From NCBI RefSeq assembly GCF_001422735.1, contig NZ_LMLZ01000010.1, forward strand, positions 1-54,774: 54,774 nucleotides of DNA, given 5' to 3'. The notes below the pieces were generated by a model. It searched no databases. It saw only the letters and a program-made list of their open reading frames with translations, and had not been told where the DNA came from. This stretch comes from Acidovorax sp. Leaf78. GTDB lineage: Bacteria; Pseudomonadota; Gammaproteobacteria; Burkholderiales; Burkholderiaceae_C. The position numbers were made by a program, and so were the translations under genes. Below are positions 39,756-48,035 of this stretch, one piece after another (position 1 is the stretch's first letter; each line of letters begins with the position of its first letter).

Positions 39756-40706
39756 ATGGGCCCTGGCAACCGACCGCTGGATCTGGAGTGGCTGGAGGAC
39801 TTTCTGGCCCTGGCCGAGACCGGCAATTTCTCGCGCGCGGCCGAGGCGCGCTCGATTGCCCAGCCCGCGTTCAGCCGCCACATCCGGGCGCTGGAGGACT
39901 GGGTGGGGGTCGAGCTGTTCGACCGCAGCGCGCACCCGGCTGCGCTCACGCCGGCCGGCCAGCGGTTCCTGCCGCTGCTCGAAGCCATCCTGGCCAACCT
40001 GGAGGCCGCCCGCATCAAGGCCCGCGCCGCGCACGACGTGGCCGCCGCCAGCCTGCGCTTTGCGGCCACGCACGTGCTGTCGCTCACCTTCTTTCCGCGC
40101 TGGCTGGTGGGCATCGAAACCCGGCTGCAGATGGGCCCCATCCAGACCATGTCCGACAGCTCGCACGCCTGCGAGGACCTGATGCTGCAGCGCCGCGTGC
40201 AGTTCGTGCTGTGCCACGGCCACCGGGACGTGCCGGGCCGGCTGGACGAGGCGCAGTACCCGGTGCTGCGCCTGTCGGACGATGTGCTGCTGCCGGTGAG
40301 CGCGCCCACTCCCACGTCGCCGGGCCGGCCGCTGCACGCCATCGTGCAGAAGTACCCGGTGCCCGTGCTGGCTTACAGCGAGGCCTCGGGCCTGGGCCGC
40401 ATCATGCGGTCGCGCATGCGCCACCTGCTCAGCGAAGGCCCGGACGCCGCCATACCGCAAGGGGTGTCGGTGGTGTTCACCGCGCACCATGCGGTGCTGC
40501 TCAAGACCATGGCGCTCGAAGGCCGCGGCGTGGCCTGGCTGCCCGAGAGCCTGATCACCGATGAGCTCAAGGCCGGCACGTTGGTTGCCGCAGGCGGCAG
40601 CGACTGGAGCCTGCCGGTGCAGATTCGCCTGTACCGCCAACGCGCCGAGATGTCGCCCATGGCCGAGGCGGTGTGGGAGCTGTCCGCGTCGCTGGCGGCG
40701 CAGTAA
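39756..40706 (+). CDS. LysR family transcriptional regulator of the sugar-acid cluster
   Basis: A 316-residue LysR protein. The helix-turn-helix (LDLEWLEDFLALAETGNFSRAAEARSIAQPAFSRHIRALEDWVGVELF) lies at about 8-62, with the effector domain after it. The start is the ATG at 39756 behind CAGGAACGC; an upstream ATG would add 19 residues. Divergent from the DapA-Bug-SDR-dehydratase operon, it is the likely regulator with a sugar acid as effector. Confidence 0.9.
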   Translation: MGPGNRPLDLEWLEDFLALAETGNFSRAAEARSIAQPAFSRHIRALEDWVGVELFDRSAHPAALTPAGQRFLPLLEAILANLEAARIKARAAHDVAAASLRFAATHVLSLTFFPRWLVGIETRLQMGPIQTMSDSSHACEDLMLQRRVQFVLCHGHRDVPGRLDEAQYPVLRLSDDVLLPVSAPTPTSPGRPLHAIVQKYPVPVLAYSEASGLGRIMRSRMRHLLSEGPDAAIPQGVSVVFTAHHAVLLKTMALEGRGVAWLPESLITDELKAGTLVAAGGSDWSLPVQIRLYRQRAEMSPMAEAVWELSASLAAQ

Positions 40707-40810
40707 GGGCCCTTCGAGGGCAGCGTTGCGCGGCGCGGTGCGGGGGTAGCGGACTCACCAGCCGGGATGGCGGGCCGGTTGGGTACCGGGCTATTGGAAG
40801 AACGGCTGGC

Positions 40811-41395
40811 TCACTCCAGCTTGGCGCCTTGCGATGCGCCGTGGCGGGTGTCGCGGTCGTACTGTTTTTCGCGCTCGGTATGCTCGCGCAGCAGCCGGTG
40901 GCCCAAGGCGTTGGCCTGGCGCTCCAGCGTGGCGCAGTCGGGCGCGGTGGGCAGCTGTGCAATGCCGTTATCGATCGCGCGGGCAGCGTCGCGGCCCACT
41001 TGTACATGGCCCTGCTCATGGCGCGACAGGGCGGGCAGGTAGCGGTCGAACAGCGCGCGCTGCTGCGCAGTGGCACGTCGCAGTTCGGGCAACTGCACCT
41101 CGGTGCGCAGCCGCGTGGTGACCTCGGTGATGCGGCAGCGGCCCGAGGCTTCAGGCTGCCAGCGGAAACTCCAGCGCACGTTCCAGCGCGTATAGCCATG
41201 AAAGCGCTGACCGTCCACGGTGATGGGCGTGGCCGCGTTGAGCGCCTGGCGCAGCGTGTCGGCAGGCTCTGCGTACACGGCGTACGGGCGGTCGGCATGC
41301 TCTTCGACCACCGCAGCCTGGGCGCAGGTGGCCGCTGCCGCAGCCCACGGTGCCAGAAACAGGACGGCGGCTTTCACCGCAGGGGGCTGCTTCAC
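40811..41395 (-). CDS. DUF922 family exported protein with HExxH-like motif
   Basis: A 194-residue protein. The hydrophobic N-terminus VKAAVLFLAPWAAAAATCAQA is a signal peptide. The conserved region includes GYTRWNVRWSFRW, CRITEVTTRLRTEVQLPEL and the zinc-peptidase-like motif RHEQGHVQVG. DUF922 proteins are thought to be secreted zinc-dependent proteins; activity is not proven. The start is inferred as the GTG at 41395, which overlaps the stop of the acyltransferase gene (GTGA), indicating coupling. There is no in-frame ATG before the signal sequence. Confidence 0.75.
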   Translation of the reverse strand: MKQPPAVKAAVLFLAPWAAAAATCAQAAVVEEHADRPYAVYAEPADTLRQALNAATPITVDGQRFHGYTRWNVRWSFRWQPEASGRCRITEVTTRLRTEVQLPELRRATAQQRALFDRYLPALSRHEQGHVQVGRDAARAIDNGIAQLPTAPDCATLERQANALGHRLLREHTEREKQYDRDTRHGASQGAKLE

Positions 41396-43029
41396 TCGCC
41401 CCACGGCAACATGAGCGTGAGCAGCGACAGCTGCGCAAACTCCGGCGTGAACGCATCGATGATGCGCTGCGGCTCGGGGCACAGCGCGGTGTCGGTGATC
41501 ACGCCGAACTGCACGCCGCCGCCGTAGCTCAGGATGGAGACCCCCAGGCCGATGTCGCCCGACTGCGGCACCCAGAACATGCACTGCGTGACGCGCGCCC
41601 CGCACAGCGTGAGCTGCTCCTTGGGGCCGGGCACGTTGGTCATCACGGCCGTGGTCTTGCGGCCGAACAGGTTGAGCAGCGCATCCTGCGCGGGCTTGAT
41701 CAACAGCCCCGCTACGGCCAGCATGGCAAACGCCAGGATGGGCTGGGTGCTGCCCTTCAGGGCATTCATGCGCCGGCGCACTTCGTACACACGCTCGACC
41801 GGGTTGGCCATGCCGATGGGCAGTACCAGCGGCACCAGGCCGAAACGGTTGCCCAGCTTCCACGCCTCTTCCATGGGGCGCAGGTTGACGGGGATCATCG
41901 CGCGGATCTCCTGGCCCGTGGGGTCGTCGCCCTCGCTGCGCAGGTAGCCGCCGATGGCGCCGGCCACGCACGACAGCAGCACGTCGTTGATGGAACAGTT
42001 GAGCGCTTTGCCGATGGCCTTGACCTCTTCGAGCGGGAACGGCGGGCACCAGGCCACGCGCTTGGCGCTGCCGGGCTGGCCCTTCAGGCGCGTGGGCGAG
42101 TCGTCGGGCATCAGCGCCAGGGCGGCTGCGTCGCTGACCAGCTGGTACGCCACGCGCGCCATGTCCATCGTGCCCGACAGGCCGCTGTGCATGGTCTTTT
42201 CGGGGTCGCCCAGCATCTGCAGCGACTTGGCGGCGCTGTCGCCCGCCAGGTCCAGCGCCTTCACGGTCATGCCGGTGAAGGGCTTGATGAGCGTCTCGGC
42301 GATCCAGTCCTCGGCCGTGGCGGCCTGCTCGCGCTCTTTGCGGGTGCGCTTGGGCGGCTCGGCGCCGCCGTCCACGATGGACATCGTGACCGAGATCAGC
42401 GCGATGCCGTCGGCGATGCAGTGGTGGATGCGCACGATGAGCGCGCTGCCTGGTTGGCCGTCGTCGCCCACGAAGTCTTCGACGAGGTGCATCTGCCACA
42501 GCGGGCGGCGCGGGTCCAGCGGCTGCATGGCCAGCTCGCCCACGCGGTCCTGCAGCGCGCGCTGCAGGCTTTTCTCGCCTTTCGGGGCTGTGAGCTTTTC
42601 ACGCAGCACGTGGGCCGCGATGTCGAACTGCCGGTCTTCCACCCAGGTGGCACCCGCCGCGTCTTCCACCACGCGCTGGCGAAAGCGCGGGTACTGCAGC
42701 AAGCGCTGCTGCACGCGCTCGCACAGGGCCTCCCACCCGATGCCGGGCGAGAGCGTCCACACGCCGTTGATCATCATCAGGTTGCTGGCCGAGTCCATGC
42801 GCAGCCAGGCGGTGTCGACCTTGCTCATGCGCTCGCCCGAAAGCCCCAGCATGCCGGTGGCAGCGCGGCGCACGTTCTTTTGCACCGCGCCCGCGGCCTT
42901 GCGCGCGGCAGGCGGCAGCGCCTGGGCTGCACGGCGGGCGACGGCGGGGGCCTGGGCGCGGGCCTTGCGCAAGGGGCTGGCGGCGCCTTCGGTGGCCGTG
43001 GCGCTGGGGGCAGAAATGCGGGTCACCAT
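41392..43029 (-). CDS. Wax ester synthase/diacylglycerol acyltransferase family protein
   Basis: A 545-residue acyltransferase of the WS/DGAT family, which makes storage lipids from acyl-CoA and fatty alcohols or diacylglycerol. The catalytic motif HHCIADG is at 202-208. Other signatures are MSKVDTAWLRMDS, DPRRPLWQMHLVEDF, CSINDVLLSCVAGAIGGYL, AMIPVNLRP and TNVPGPKEQLTLCG. The first ~60 residues are an Ala/Arg-rich extension. The start is uncertain: the ATG at 43029 precedes VTRIS, with a second ATG 17 codons upstream (43080). Divergent from an acyl-CoA-binding protein gene, which would supply substrate. Confidence 0.87.
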   Translation of the reverse strand: MVTRISAPSATATEGAASPLRKARAQAPAVARRAAQALPPAARKAAGAVQKNVRRAATGMLGLSGERMSKVDTAWLRMDSASNLMMINGVWTLSPGIGWEALCERVQQRLLQYPRFRQRVVEDAAGATWVEDRQFDIAAHVLREKLTAPKGEKSLQRALQDRVGELAMQPLDPRRPLWQMHLVEDFVGDDGQPGSALIVRIHHCIADGIALISVTMSIVDGGAEPPKRTRKEREQAATAEDWIAETLIKPFTGMTVKALDLAGDSAAKSLQMLGDPEKTMHSGLSGTMDMARVAYQLVSDAAALALMPDDSPTRLKGQPGSAKRVAWCPPFPLEEVKAIGKALNCSINDVLLSCVAGAIGGYLRSEGDDPTGQEIRAMIPVNLRPMEEAWKLGNRFGLVPLVLPIGMANPVERVYEVRRRMNALKGSTQPILAFAMLAVAGLLIKPAQDALLNLFGRKTTAVMTNVPGPKEQLTLCGARVTQCMFWVPQSGDIGLGVSILSYGGGVQFGVITDTALCPEPQRIIDAFTPEFAQLSLLTLMLPWGE

Positions 43030-43179
43030 CGGATGTACACCTGTTGTTCGTTTTTGGGGGCTTGCCTCTATGGATGGCACGGCCTCTCACCATGCGCAGC
43101 CCGTAAGATACAACGCAGCAATCTCTTGCCAATACCGTTCTTTCCCTCCCCCTCAAGAATTCACCCAGGAGCAATTCCC

Positions 43180-43434
43180 ATGGCCGATCTGAACGAGACT
43201 TTCGAAGCCGCCGTCGCCAATTCCAAGAACCTCAGCGAGCGCCCCGACAACGCCACGCTGCTCAAGATCTACGCGCTGTACAAGCAGGCCACGGCCGGCG
43301 ACAACACCGAGAAGAAGCCCAGCTTCTCCGACATGGTGGGCCGTGCCAAGTGGGACGCGTGGGAAAAGCTCAAGGGCACCGAGGCCGATGCCGCCAAGCA
43401 GCAGTACGTCGACCTGATCACATCGCTGCAGTAA
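43180..43434 (+). CDS. Acyl-CoA-binding protein
   Basis: An 84-residue four-helix protein of the ACBP family, which binds long-chain acyl-CoA. The signature LLKIYALYKQATAGD and KWDAWEKLKGTEADAAKQQYVDLI are conserved. It is cytoplasmic. The start at 43180 follows AGGAGC. Divergent from a WS/DGAT-type acyltransferase, so the pair probably handles acyl-CoA for lipid storage. A strong terminator follows. Confidence 0.93.
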   Translation: MADLNETFEAAVANSKNLSERPDNATLLKIYALYKQATAGDNTEKKPSFSDMVGRAKWDAWEKLKGTEADAAKQQYVDLITSLQ

Positions 43435-43450
43435 GCAGTTGGTTCCCCCC

Positions 43451-43483
43451 AGCAAAAGCGGCCCAGGCCGCTTTTGCTTTTTC
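43451..43483 (+). terminator. Rho-independent terminator of the acyl-CoA-binding protein gene
   Basis: Perfect 13-base arms AGCAAAAGCGGCC and complement around CA, then TTTTTC, 17 bases after the stop. A flanking C-run and G-run can extend the stem. It is the clearest terminator in the window. Confidence 0.9.
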
Positions 43484-43563
43484 TGGGGGGCGTAACTCCG
43501 GCCTGGAAATCAATCAGCCTGGTAGGCCATTTGCTTCAGGGACCCCCAAATTCGCTCACCCAT

Positions 43564-43637
43564 CCGTTCGGGCTGAGCTTGTCGAAGCCTTGCACGCGCG
43601 GGGTACGCCCTGGCTTCGACGGGCTCAGCCCGAACGG
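43564..43637. repeat. Complete GTTCGGGCTGAGCTTGTCGAAG inverted repeat
   Basis: Second full copy of the REP-like element, with long arms ending CCGAACGG, between the acyl-CoA-binding protein terminator and the convergent CoA-transferase gene. A small GAGAGGTG-type tandem tract follows near 43645-43670. Confidence 0.85.
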
Positions 43638-43717
43638 TGGTTGAGAGGTTGAGAGGTGGAGAGGTGGGCATGAGGGGATGTGAAGACCGAGGTCATTGGC
43701 CCATCAAGCACCATTTG

Positions 43718-43778
43718 AGAAAAATCAGGCTTTGCCGCTTGCTGGATAAGCGCCAAGCGCTTCAATTTTTATAGCATC
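43718..43778. repeat. AGCGCTT-type dyad repeat, copy 5, coding the CoA-transferase C-terminus
   Basis: CCGCTTGCTGGATAAGCG and CCAAGCGCTTCAATTTTTATAGC lie over the 3' end of the CoA-transferase gene. They encode its last residues AIKIEALGAYPASGKA and the stop. Confidence 0.8.
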
Positions 43779-44954
43779 GTACCCCAGCTCCGCCAGCAGC
43801 TCTGCATTGTGCTCACCCACCCGGGGCGGCGACAGCCGCACGCCGGGGCGCTGGCCGTCCATGGCCAGGGGCAGCAGCACCGTCTGGGTGGCGCGGCCGT
43901 CGGGCAGGGTCATGGGGGCCAGGGCGCCTGTGGCGTTCAGGTGCGGGTCGTCCAGCAGGTCTTGCGGTCGCGTGATGGGCGCAAACGGCAGGGTGTGGCG
44001 CTCGAACACGTCGGCCAGGTGCGCGGCACTGAACGGCGCCAGCCGCTCGCGCAGCAGCGGCATCATCCAGGCGCGTTCGCGCACCCGGTCGTTGTTGCTG
44101 GCCAGGCGCGGGTCGGCCTTCAGGTCCGCAAAGCCGAAGGCGTCGCAGAACACCGCCCACGCGCCGTCGCTCACCACGGCCAGGAAGATCTGCTCGCCAT
44201 CCTTCACCTGGAACACGTCGTAGATCGCCCAGGCCGAGATGCGCGCAGGCATGGGCGCCGCGGGCTGGCCCGTGACGGCGAACTGCATGATGTGCTGTGC
44301 GACGAGGAACACGTTGTTCTCGAACAGCGCGCTCTGCACCTCCTGGCCGCGCCCGGTCTTTTCGCGCTGCGCCAGCGCGGCCATCGCGCCGATGGCGCCG
44401 AACATGCCGCCCATGATGTCGTTGACGCTGGTGCCCGCGCGCAGCGGGTCGCCGGGCCGGCCGGTCATGTAGGCCAGGCCGCCCATCATCTGCACCACCT
44501 CGTCGAGCGCAGTGCGGTGGTCGTACGGGCCAGGCAGAAAGCCCTTGTGGCTCACGTAGATGAGGCGCGGGTTCAGCGCCTTCAGGCTGGCGTAGTCCAG
44601 GCCCAGCTTGTGCATGGTGCCGGGCTTGAAGTTCTCGCTCACGATGTCGGCCGTGGCGATCAGGCGCAGCACGGCCTCCTTGCCCTCGGGGGTTTCCAGG
44701 TCCAGCGCCAGGCTCTTCTTGTTGCGGTTGAACAGCGGGAAGAAGCCCGCCCCCGACCCGCGCAGCTTGCGCGTGGCATCGCCCTCGCGGCCGTGGCCGA
44801 TGGGCTCGACCTTGATGACCTCGGCCCCCAGGTCGGCCAGCACCAGGCCGCAGGTGGGGCCCATGACCATGTGGGTGAACTCCACCACGCGGATGCCGGC
44901 GTAGGGCAAGTCGCCGGGGCCCTGGCTCGGGGCACTGTCGTTGTTCTCAAGCAT
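43725..44954 (-). CDS. Class III (CaiB/BaiF) CoA-transferase
   Basis: A 409-residue CoA-transferase of family III. IRVVEFTHMVMGPTCGLVLADLGAEVIKVEP and the catalytic Asp179 (GTSVNDIMGGMFG) are conserved. It moves CoA between carboxylic acids. The start at 44954 overlaps the HMG-CoA lyase end by eight bases, so both are on one message. With a lyase for HMG-CoA next to it, activation of 3-hydroxy-3-methylglutarate by succinyl-CoA is a plausible role, as in the human SUGCT-type enzymes. The last ~15 residues are encoded by an intergenic-type repeat. Confidence 0.88.
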   Translation of the reverse strand: MLENNDSAPSQGPGDLPYAGIRVVEFTHMVMGPTCGLVLADLGAEVIKVEPIGHGREGDATRKLRGSGAGFFPLFNRNKKSLALDLETPEGKEAVLRLIATADIVSENFKPGTMHKLGLDYASLKALNPRLIYVSHKGFLPGPYDHRTALDEVVQMMGGLAYMTGRPGDPLRAGTSVNDIMGGMFGAIGAMAALAQREKTGRGQEVQSALFENNVFLVAQHIMQFAVTGQPAAPMPARISAWAIYDVFQVKDGEQIFLAVVSDGAWAVFCDAFGFADLKADPRLASNNDRVRERAWMMPLLRERLAPFSAAHLADVFERHTLPFAPITRPQDLLDDPHLNATGALAPMTLPDGRATQTVLLPLAMDGQRPGVRLSPPRVGEHNAELLAELGYDAIKIEALGAYPASGKA

Positions 44955-45879
44955 GCGTTGCCTCCTGTATCCATCCCTTGGGCAGCCCCGCCTCGGGCGT
45001 CATGCCGTACACCGGCTCGCCGGGCAGCCCGGCCTGCAGGGGGATGCGCGCGGCGAACAGCCGGGCCAGGTCCACGCCGGTGGTCACGCCCATGGCCTCG
45101 AACATGAACACCAGGTCTTCGGTGACCACATTGCCCGAGGCTCCCGGTGCATAGGGGCAGCCGCCCAGGCCGCCCAGCGATGCGTCGAAGGTGCGCACGC
45201 CCACGTCGTACGCGGCCAGGCAGTTGGCCAGGCCCAGGCCGCGGGTGTTGTGCATGTGGGCCGCGCCCGCGTGCGGGCCGATCTCGCTGCGCAGCCGGGT
45301 GAACAGGCGGCGCACCTGGGCGGGGTTGGCCATGCCGGTGGTGTCCGACAGGCCCACCTCGTCCACGCCCGCCGCCACGCACGCTGCAGCCAGGCGGATC
45401 ACGTCGTCCTCGGGCACCTCGCCCTGCAGCGTGCAGCCGAAGGCGGTGGAGATGCCCACCTCCACCAGCACCTGGGGCGCGGTCTCGGCGCGCAGGCGGG
45501 TGATGGCGCGCAGCTCCTGCACCATCTCTTCGGGGGTCTTGCGCACATTGGCCTGTGAATGCGCTGCGCTGGCCGACACGGGCAGCGTGATCTTGTGCAC
45601 GCCGCTGGCCAGCGCGGCCTCGGCGCCGCGCAGGTTGGGCACCAGGGCCATCACGGTGATGCCGGGGTGGGTGAGCGCGTGGCCCACCACCTCGGCCACG
45701 TCGGCCATCTGGGGCAGCAGGCGTGCGGGCACGAACGAGCCGACTTCGATCTCGCGCAGGCCTGCGGCGACGAGCGCGTCGATCCAGCGCAGTTTGTGCG
45801 CCGTGGGCATGGTGGCCTGCACGGACTGCAGGCCGTCGCGCGGGCCCACTTCGCTGATGAGGATGTCGGGGGATGCCAT
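44947..45879 (-). CDS. mvaB: Hydroxymethylglutaryl-CoA lyase
   Basis: A 310-residue HMGL-family TIM-barrel enzyme. EVGPRDGLQSVQATMPTAHKL carries the catalytic Arg-Asp pair, HMHNTRGLGLAN the metal His residues, and GGLGGCPYAPGASGNVVTEDL the signature Cys. It splits HMG-CoA to acetyl-CoA and acetoacetate in leucine breakdown; related enzymes act on citramalyl-CoA. No other leucine genes are here. It is upstream of and overlaps the CoA-transferase gene, and is divergent from an IclR regulator. Confidence 0.88.
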   Translation of the reverse strand: MASPDILISEVGPRDGLQSVQATMPTAHKLRWIDALVAAGLREIEVGSFVPARLLPQMADVAEVVGHALTHPGITVMALVPNLRGAEAALASGVHKITLPVSASAAHSQANVRKTPEEMVQELRAITRLRAETAPQVLVEVGISTAFGCTLQGEVPEDDVIRLAAACVAAGVDEVGLSDTTGMANPAQVRRLFTRLRSEIGPHAGAAHMHNTRGLGLANCLAAYDVGVRTFDASLGGLGGCPYAPGASGNVVTEDLVFMFEAMGVTTGVDLARLFAARIPLQAGLPGEPVYGMTPEAGLPKGWIQEATHA

Positions 45880-45936
45880 GGGGTCCTTGGTGCAGTGCAG
45901 GGCGGCTGCAAAGGCTTGACGCTGCCGCGGTGCGTT

Positions 45937-45953
45937 GTTCTAATAGATAGAAC
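45937..45953. promoter_or_regulatory. Dyad GTTCTA-N5-TAGAAC, probable IclR operator
   Basis: Perfect six-base arms in the spacer between HMG-CoA lyase (start 45879) and the IclR gene (start 46038), with a further GTTC half-site at 45957. It is the AT-rich island of the spacer. The operator role is inferred. Confidence 0.55.
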
Positions 45954-46037
45954 GGTGTTCTTTCCATTGAAATGATTGGCGTTTTAACCAGCGCCGTCAA
46001 GCCCTGACCCTCCGGTTTTTCTTTTGCAAGCTGCCCC

Positions 46038-46778
46038 ATGCCCCGCAAATCCGCGCACGAATCCCTGGCCGACGCCCACGCAGCGCCGGGTGGTGTGGCG
46101 GCCGTGGACCGCGCCCTCACGCTGGTGGCCGCCTTTCGCGCGGGGGAAGGCGCTCTCACACTGGCCGAACTGGCCGCCCGCACACAACTGCACAAGAGCA
46201 CCGCGCTGCGCCTGCTGGCGTCGCTGGAGCATGCGCGCTGGGTGCAGCGCCTGGCGGACGGGCGTTACGCACTGGGCGCTGAAGTGGCGCGGCTGCATGC
46301 GCTGTACGCGGCATCGTTCTCGCTCGACCGGGTGGTGCTGCCCGTGCTGCGCGATCTGGTGGCCGCCACGGGCGAGAGCGCGGCCTACCACGTGCGCCAG
46401 GGGCAGGGCGCTGACGCGGTGCGGCTGTGCCAGTTCCGCGTGGATTCGCCGCACCCCGTGCGCGACCACATCCGCGCGGGCGATGTGCTGCCGCTCGGGC
46501 GCGGCACCGGCGGGCGGGTGCTGGTGGCGTTCGACCCGGCGCTCAGCCGCACGCTGGGCCAGAAGGACCGTGCGCTCTACGCCCGCATCCGCGCCGACGG
46601 CTACATGGCCGGCGCGGGCGACCGGCTGCACGAGGTGGCGGGCATCTCGGCGCCCGTGTTCCATGCCGACGGCAGCCTGGCCGCCGCTGTCACGCTGACC
46701 ATGCCGGCGCACCGCTATGAAGAGCGGTACGTCAAGGCCGTGCTGGAGGCGGCGCGCCGGTTGAGCGGGCAGGTCTGA
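46038..46778 (+). CDS. IclR family transcriptional regulator
   Basis: A 246-residue IclR protein. The winged helix (about 22-80: AAVDRALTLVAAF, LTLAELAARTQLHKSTALRLLASLEHARWVQ) is followed by the effector domain, ending PVFHADGSLAAAVTLTMP. It is divergent from the HMG-CoA lyase/CoA-transferase operon, the likely target, via the dyad at 45937-45953. Confidence 0.9.
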   Translation: MPRKSAHESLADAHAAPGGVAAVDRALTLVAAFRAGEGALTLAELAARTQLHKSTALRLLASLEHARWVQRLADGRYALGAEVARLHALYAASFSLDRVVLPVLRDLVAATGESAAYHVRQGQGADAVRLCQFRVDSPHPVRDHIRAGDVLPLGRGTGGRVLVAFDPALSRTLGQKDRALYARIRADGYMAGAGDRLHEVAGISAPVFHADGSLAAAVTLTMPAHRYEERYVKAVLEAARRLSGQV

Positions 46779-46895
46779 CGCGCAGACCGAGCATTGCCGA
46801 CTGGTCAGAAGGCCAGTTTTGGCTGCCAGTTCGCCAGGGCGGTGCGCAATATGCGGCAGTTCTGGCGATTCCCATTGCCATCTGCCCGGCGGAAA

Positions 46896-46921
46896 CTTGT
46901 CTCCATCCCTTTGGAGACAAG
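46896..46921 (+). promoter_or_regulatory. Hairpin that hides the ribosome site of the ornithine cyclodeaminase gene
   Basis: Perfect ten-base arms CTTGTCTCCA and TGGAGACAAG with a six-base loop. The right arm contains the GGAG ribosome site of the ATG at 46925. In the folded RNA that site would be paired, so translation may depend on opening the stem. Confidence 0.75.
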
Positions 46922-46924
46922 ACC

Positions 46925-48022
46925 ATGGTCACGCAGAACCTGACACCCACCGCATCGCACGCCACCCCCACCACCGTCTCCACCGTGTACCTCAGCGCGC
47001 CGGACGTCATCGCCCTCGTGCGGTGCAAGGGCATCGAAGCCTGCCTGCGGGGCATCGCCGACAACATCGAGGCCGACTTCCTGCGCTGGGAGTCGTTCGA
47101 CAAGTCGGCGCGTGTGGCCAGCCATTCGCAGGACGGCGTGATCGAGCTCATGCCGATTGCCGACGATGCAACCTACGCCTTCAAGTACGTCAACGGCCAC
47201 CCGCGCAACACGCGCCACGGCCTGTCGACGGTGATGGCGTTCGGCGTGCTGGCCGATGTGGCCACGGGCGCACCGGTGCTGCTGAGTGAGCTCACGCTCA
47301 CCACTGCGCTGCGCACCGCCGCCATGTCGGCCGTGGCCGCGCGGTCGCTGGCGCGGCCCGGCAGCCGCACCATGGCGCTGATCGGCAACGGCGCGCAGAG
47401 CGAGTTCCAGGCGCTGGCCTTCCACCACCTGCTGGGCATCACCACGCTGCGGCTGTTCGACACCGACCCGGCCGCGACCGCCAAGCTGCAGGCCAACCTG
47501 CAGGGCACGGGCATCGCCACCGTTGCCTGCGCCAGCACGGCCGATGCGGTGCGCGGTGCCGACATCGTGACCACGGTGACGGCCGACAAGACCAACGCCA
47601 CCATCCTCACGCCCGACATGCTGGCGCCCGGCATGCACATCAACGCGGTGGGCGGCGACTGCCCCGGCAAGACCGAGCTGCATGCCGATGTGCTGCGTGC
47701 GGCGCAGGTGTTTGTGGAATACGCGCCGCAGACCCGCATCGAAGGCGACATACAGCAGCTGCCCGCCGACTTTGCGGTGACCGAGCTGTGGGAGGTGCTG
47801 GCCGGCCGGCGCGCAGGCCGCGGCGGCGATGCCGCGGTCACCGTCTTCGATTCCGTGGGCTTTGCGCTGGAGGACTTCTCGGCCCTGCGCTTTCTGCGCG
47901 ATGCGGCAGAGGTGCTGGGTGTGGGCGAGCGCATCGAGTTGATTCCTGCGCTGGCCGACCCCAAGAATCTGTTCGGCGTGCTGCAGGCGCGCAGCAGCCC
48001 CTTGCTGCGCGCAGCGGCCTGA
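46925..48022 (+). CDS. ocd: Ornithine cyclodeaminase family protein
   Basis: A 365-residue enzyme of the ornithine cyclodeaminase/mu-crystallin family, which converts ornithine to proline with NAD, or acts as a related imine reductase. FKYVNGHPRNTRHGLSTVMAFGVLADVATGAPV, the cofactor loop MALIGNGAQSEFQALAF and AVGGDCPGKTELHADVL (catalytic Asp) are present. The long form suits true Ocd. The SD lies in a hairpin arm just upstream. Convergent with the nitroreductase gene. Confidence 0.87.
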   Translation: MVTQNLTPTASHATPTTVSTVYLSAPDVIALVRCKGIEACLRGIADNIEADFLRWESFDKSARVASHSQDGVIELMPIADDATYAFKYVNGHPRNTRHGLSTVMAFGVLADVATGAPVLLSELTLTTALRTAAMSAVAARSLARPGSRTMALIGNGAQSEFQALAFHHLLGITTLRLFDTDPAATAKLQANLQGTGIATVACASTADAVRGADIVTTVTADKTNATILTPDMLAPGMHINAVGGDCPGKTELHADVLRAAQVFVEYAPQTRIEGDIQQLPADFAVTELWEVLAGRRAGRGGDAAVTVFDSVGFALEDFSALRFLRDAAEVLGVGERIELIPALADPKNLFGVLQARSSPLLRAAA

Positions 48023-48035
48023 CCGGAAGGCCCCG

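Noticed and set aside
41350..43434. 694-codon ORF on the plus strand ending with the acyl-CoA-binding protein
   Set aside because: Only the last 84 codons are protein-like (ACBP). The rest is antisense to the WS/DGAT gene, so a fusion is not supported.
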